Of a stretch of 64,000 nt of DNA, positions 63,288 to 64,000 are shown in pieces. Source of the DNA: an uncultured Saprospiraceae bacterium (lineage in GTDB: Bacteria > Bacteroidota > Bacteroidia > Chitinophagales > Saprospiraceae); contig CALLFA010000086.1 of the NCBI GenBank assembly GCA_937997635.1, forward strand, positions 37,514 to 101,513. Direction: 5' to 3'. Within the stretch, counting starts at the first letter, position 1. Every line of letters begins with the position of its first letter. A program made the position numbers and the translations under genes. Under the pieces are notes generated by a model. That model did no database searches. It was not told the origin of the DNA and worked only from the letters and a program-made list of their open reading frames with translations.

Positions 63288-64000
63288 TTATTCGAGTTGG
63301 TTGAGTCGGGGTCTTAGGACATTGACGAATTTGTTCGTCCAGAGATTGAAGAACTCTACTATCTTAGTTCTGTTCTTATCTGCATAAACATTCTTGAGAG
63401 GCAATAAGATTGCAAATGCGCTTGGTGGGCTGTCATCCCATCTCCAGCTCACTTTGGTTCCTAGTTCGCTTCTAATCTCGTCTATGTAAGGAGATAGCTG
63501 CTCTTTTAGCATTTGGCCTTTTTGGCCATTTTCAAATCTGTAATAGACCCCTACTCTACCTGAGCTGGCAGAAAAGTATGGACTGATCCACGTTGACTTG
63601 TCTATACCTGGATAGATGTATAGATTTTGTGTCATGGTTGGTTTAGGCAAAGGTTGACTTGGATCATCAAAGATTAATTGTTCTATGTACTCTGTCCAAA
63701 AGGTGGTGAAGTATTCTCTTCTTTTAAGCGTTTCTTCTGAAGTGGTGTTTTCTGATGTAGGAGTAATCGACTCACGAGCATCTTGTACTATTCTCAATCC
63801 TTCTGGCACTTCGATATTAATCTTTTGAATCTCTACCGTTTTCAATGTTGTTCTAGGAAATATAATTACTTCATCATCTTCAGTTTTGTATATAGGTACT
63901 TCCACAATAGCTAACGTGAAATTGAGACTTGCGGACTTGTTTAAGAACTCTGAGATACCACGTGCTCCTTCTCTTATACCGCTATTAGTATATCTTCTAA
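63288..64000 (-). CDS. DUF4268-like protein, 5' end cut by the window edge
   Basis: The frame stays open upstream of the GTG at 63905 to base 64000, and the upstream residues (GIREGARGISEFLNK, NFTLAIVEVPIYK) fit the same domain, so the gene starts outside the window. FFTTFWTEYIEQLI with RVGVYYRFENGQKGQML and WISPYFSASSG resembles DUF4268, often found fused to PD-(D/E)xK or DUF91-type nuclease domains. It could be part of a restriction-type or defence protein. Only about 236 residues are visible. Confidence 0.65.
   Translation of the reverse strand, partial: RRYTNSGIREGARGISEFLNKSASLNFTLAIVEVPIYKTEDDEVIIFPRTTLKTVEIQKINIEVPEGLRIVQDARESITPTSENTTSEETLKRREYFTTFWTEYIEQLIFDDPSQPLPKPTMTQNLYIYPGIDKSTWISPYFSASSGRVGVYYRFENGQKGQMLKEQLSPYIDEIRSELGTKVSWRWDDSPPSAFAILLPLKNVYADKNRTKIVEFFNLWTNKFVNVLRPRLNQLE

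Overview
The window is a low-GC chromosomal segment from a member of the Bacteroidota, most likely a marine or aquatic Saprospiria-type bacterium. Supporting signs are a type B (gliding-motility-associated) and a type A type IX secretion (T9SS) C-terminal domain, choice-of-anchor B proteins, DUF4293, OstA-like, BatA and BatE proteins, a TIGR03643/Lacal_2735 pair, A-rich leaders without Shine-Dalgarno sites, and two TAnnTTTG-type promoter boxes. There is no rRNA here, so the lineage call is inference. Both window edges cut genes (a DUF1080 protein at the left, a DUF4268-like protein at the right).

Layout. 0-8.1 kb: DUF1080 tail, PfpI-type amidotransferase, TlpA-like thioredoxin, then a plus-strand run of BatA/VWA protein, a dihydroorotase homologue lacking its zinc ligands, DUF4199, GT2, a small lipoprotein and GT4. 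8.1-14.8 kb: redoxin, QueE, and a cell-surface cluster (metallopeptidase-like protein, two choice-of-anchor B paralogues, an IPTL-CTERM-like protein). 14.9-22 kb: Dna2-like nuclease-helicase, DUF937-OmpA protein, aspartic protease with PDZ, ribosomal proteins L21 and L27. 22-29.5 kb: BatE, OstA-like and FAD oxidoreductase run, DUF4293, then an ExbB-ExbD operon whose last exbD copy is frameshifted and framed by 41-bp repeats. 29.7-37.9 kb: tRNA-Ser(GGA), a T9SS type B giant, an ACT protein, a Crp/Fnr regulator, and a minus-strand run of SDR, Lacal_2735, TIGR03643, MFS and an unknown protein. 38-42.6 kb: hairpin-rich repeats, a second IPTL-CTERM-like protein and a multimodular GH16 laminarinase candidate. 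42.9-49 kb: CDGSH protein and menaquinone genes menA | menC-menE-menF-menD. 49.3-57.4 kb: DUF5916, PA14/T9SS, DUF1501 and DUF1800 proteins. 57.4-64 kb: an accessory zone with many dispersed repeats and orphan small genes.

Themes. Five secreted proteins share a C-terminal stack that ends in a cysteine close to the carboxyl terminus. Two others share a signal peptide start and an IPTMGEWG tail. Together with T9SS type A and B tails, at least four C-terminal sorting or anchoring signatures occur in one window. Intergenic repeats with a short hairpin (GGCA-AGA-TGCC or GGTC-GGGA-GACC) recur from 26 kb to 62 kb. I see no CRISPR array, prophage, transposase or complete named defence system. The most unusual items are the cysteine-tail family, the frameshifted exbD, the catalytically depleted dihydroorotase and SDR, the repeat family, and the orphan gene bounded by inverted GTTAGCGGC.
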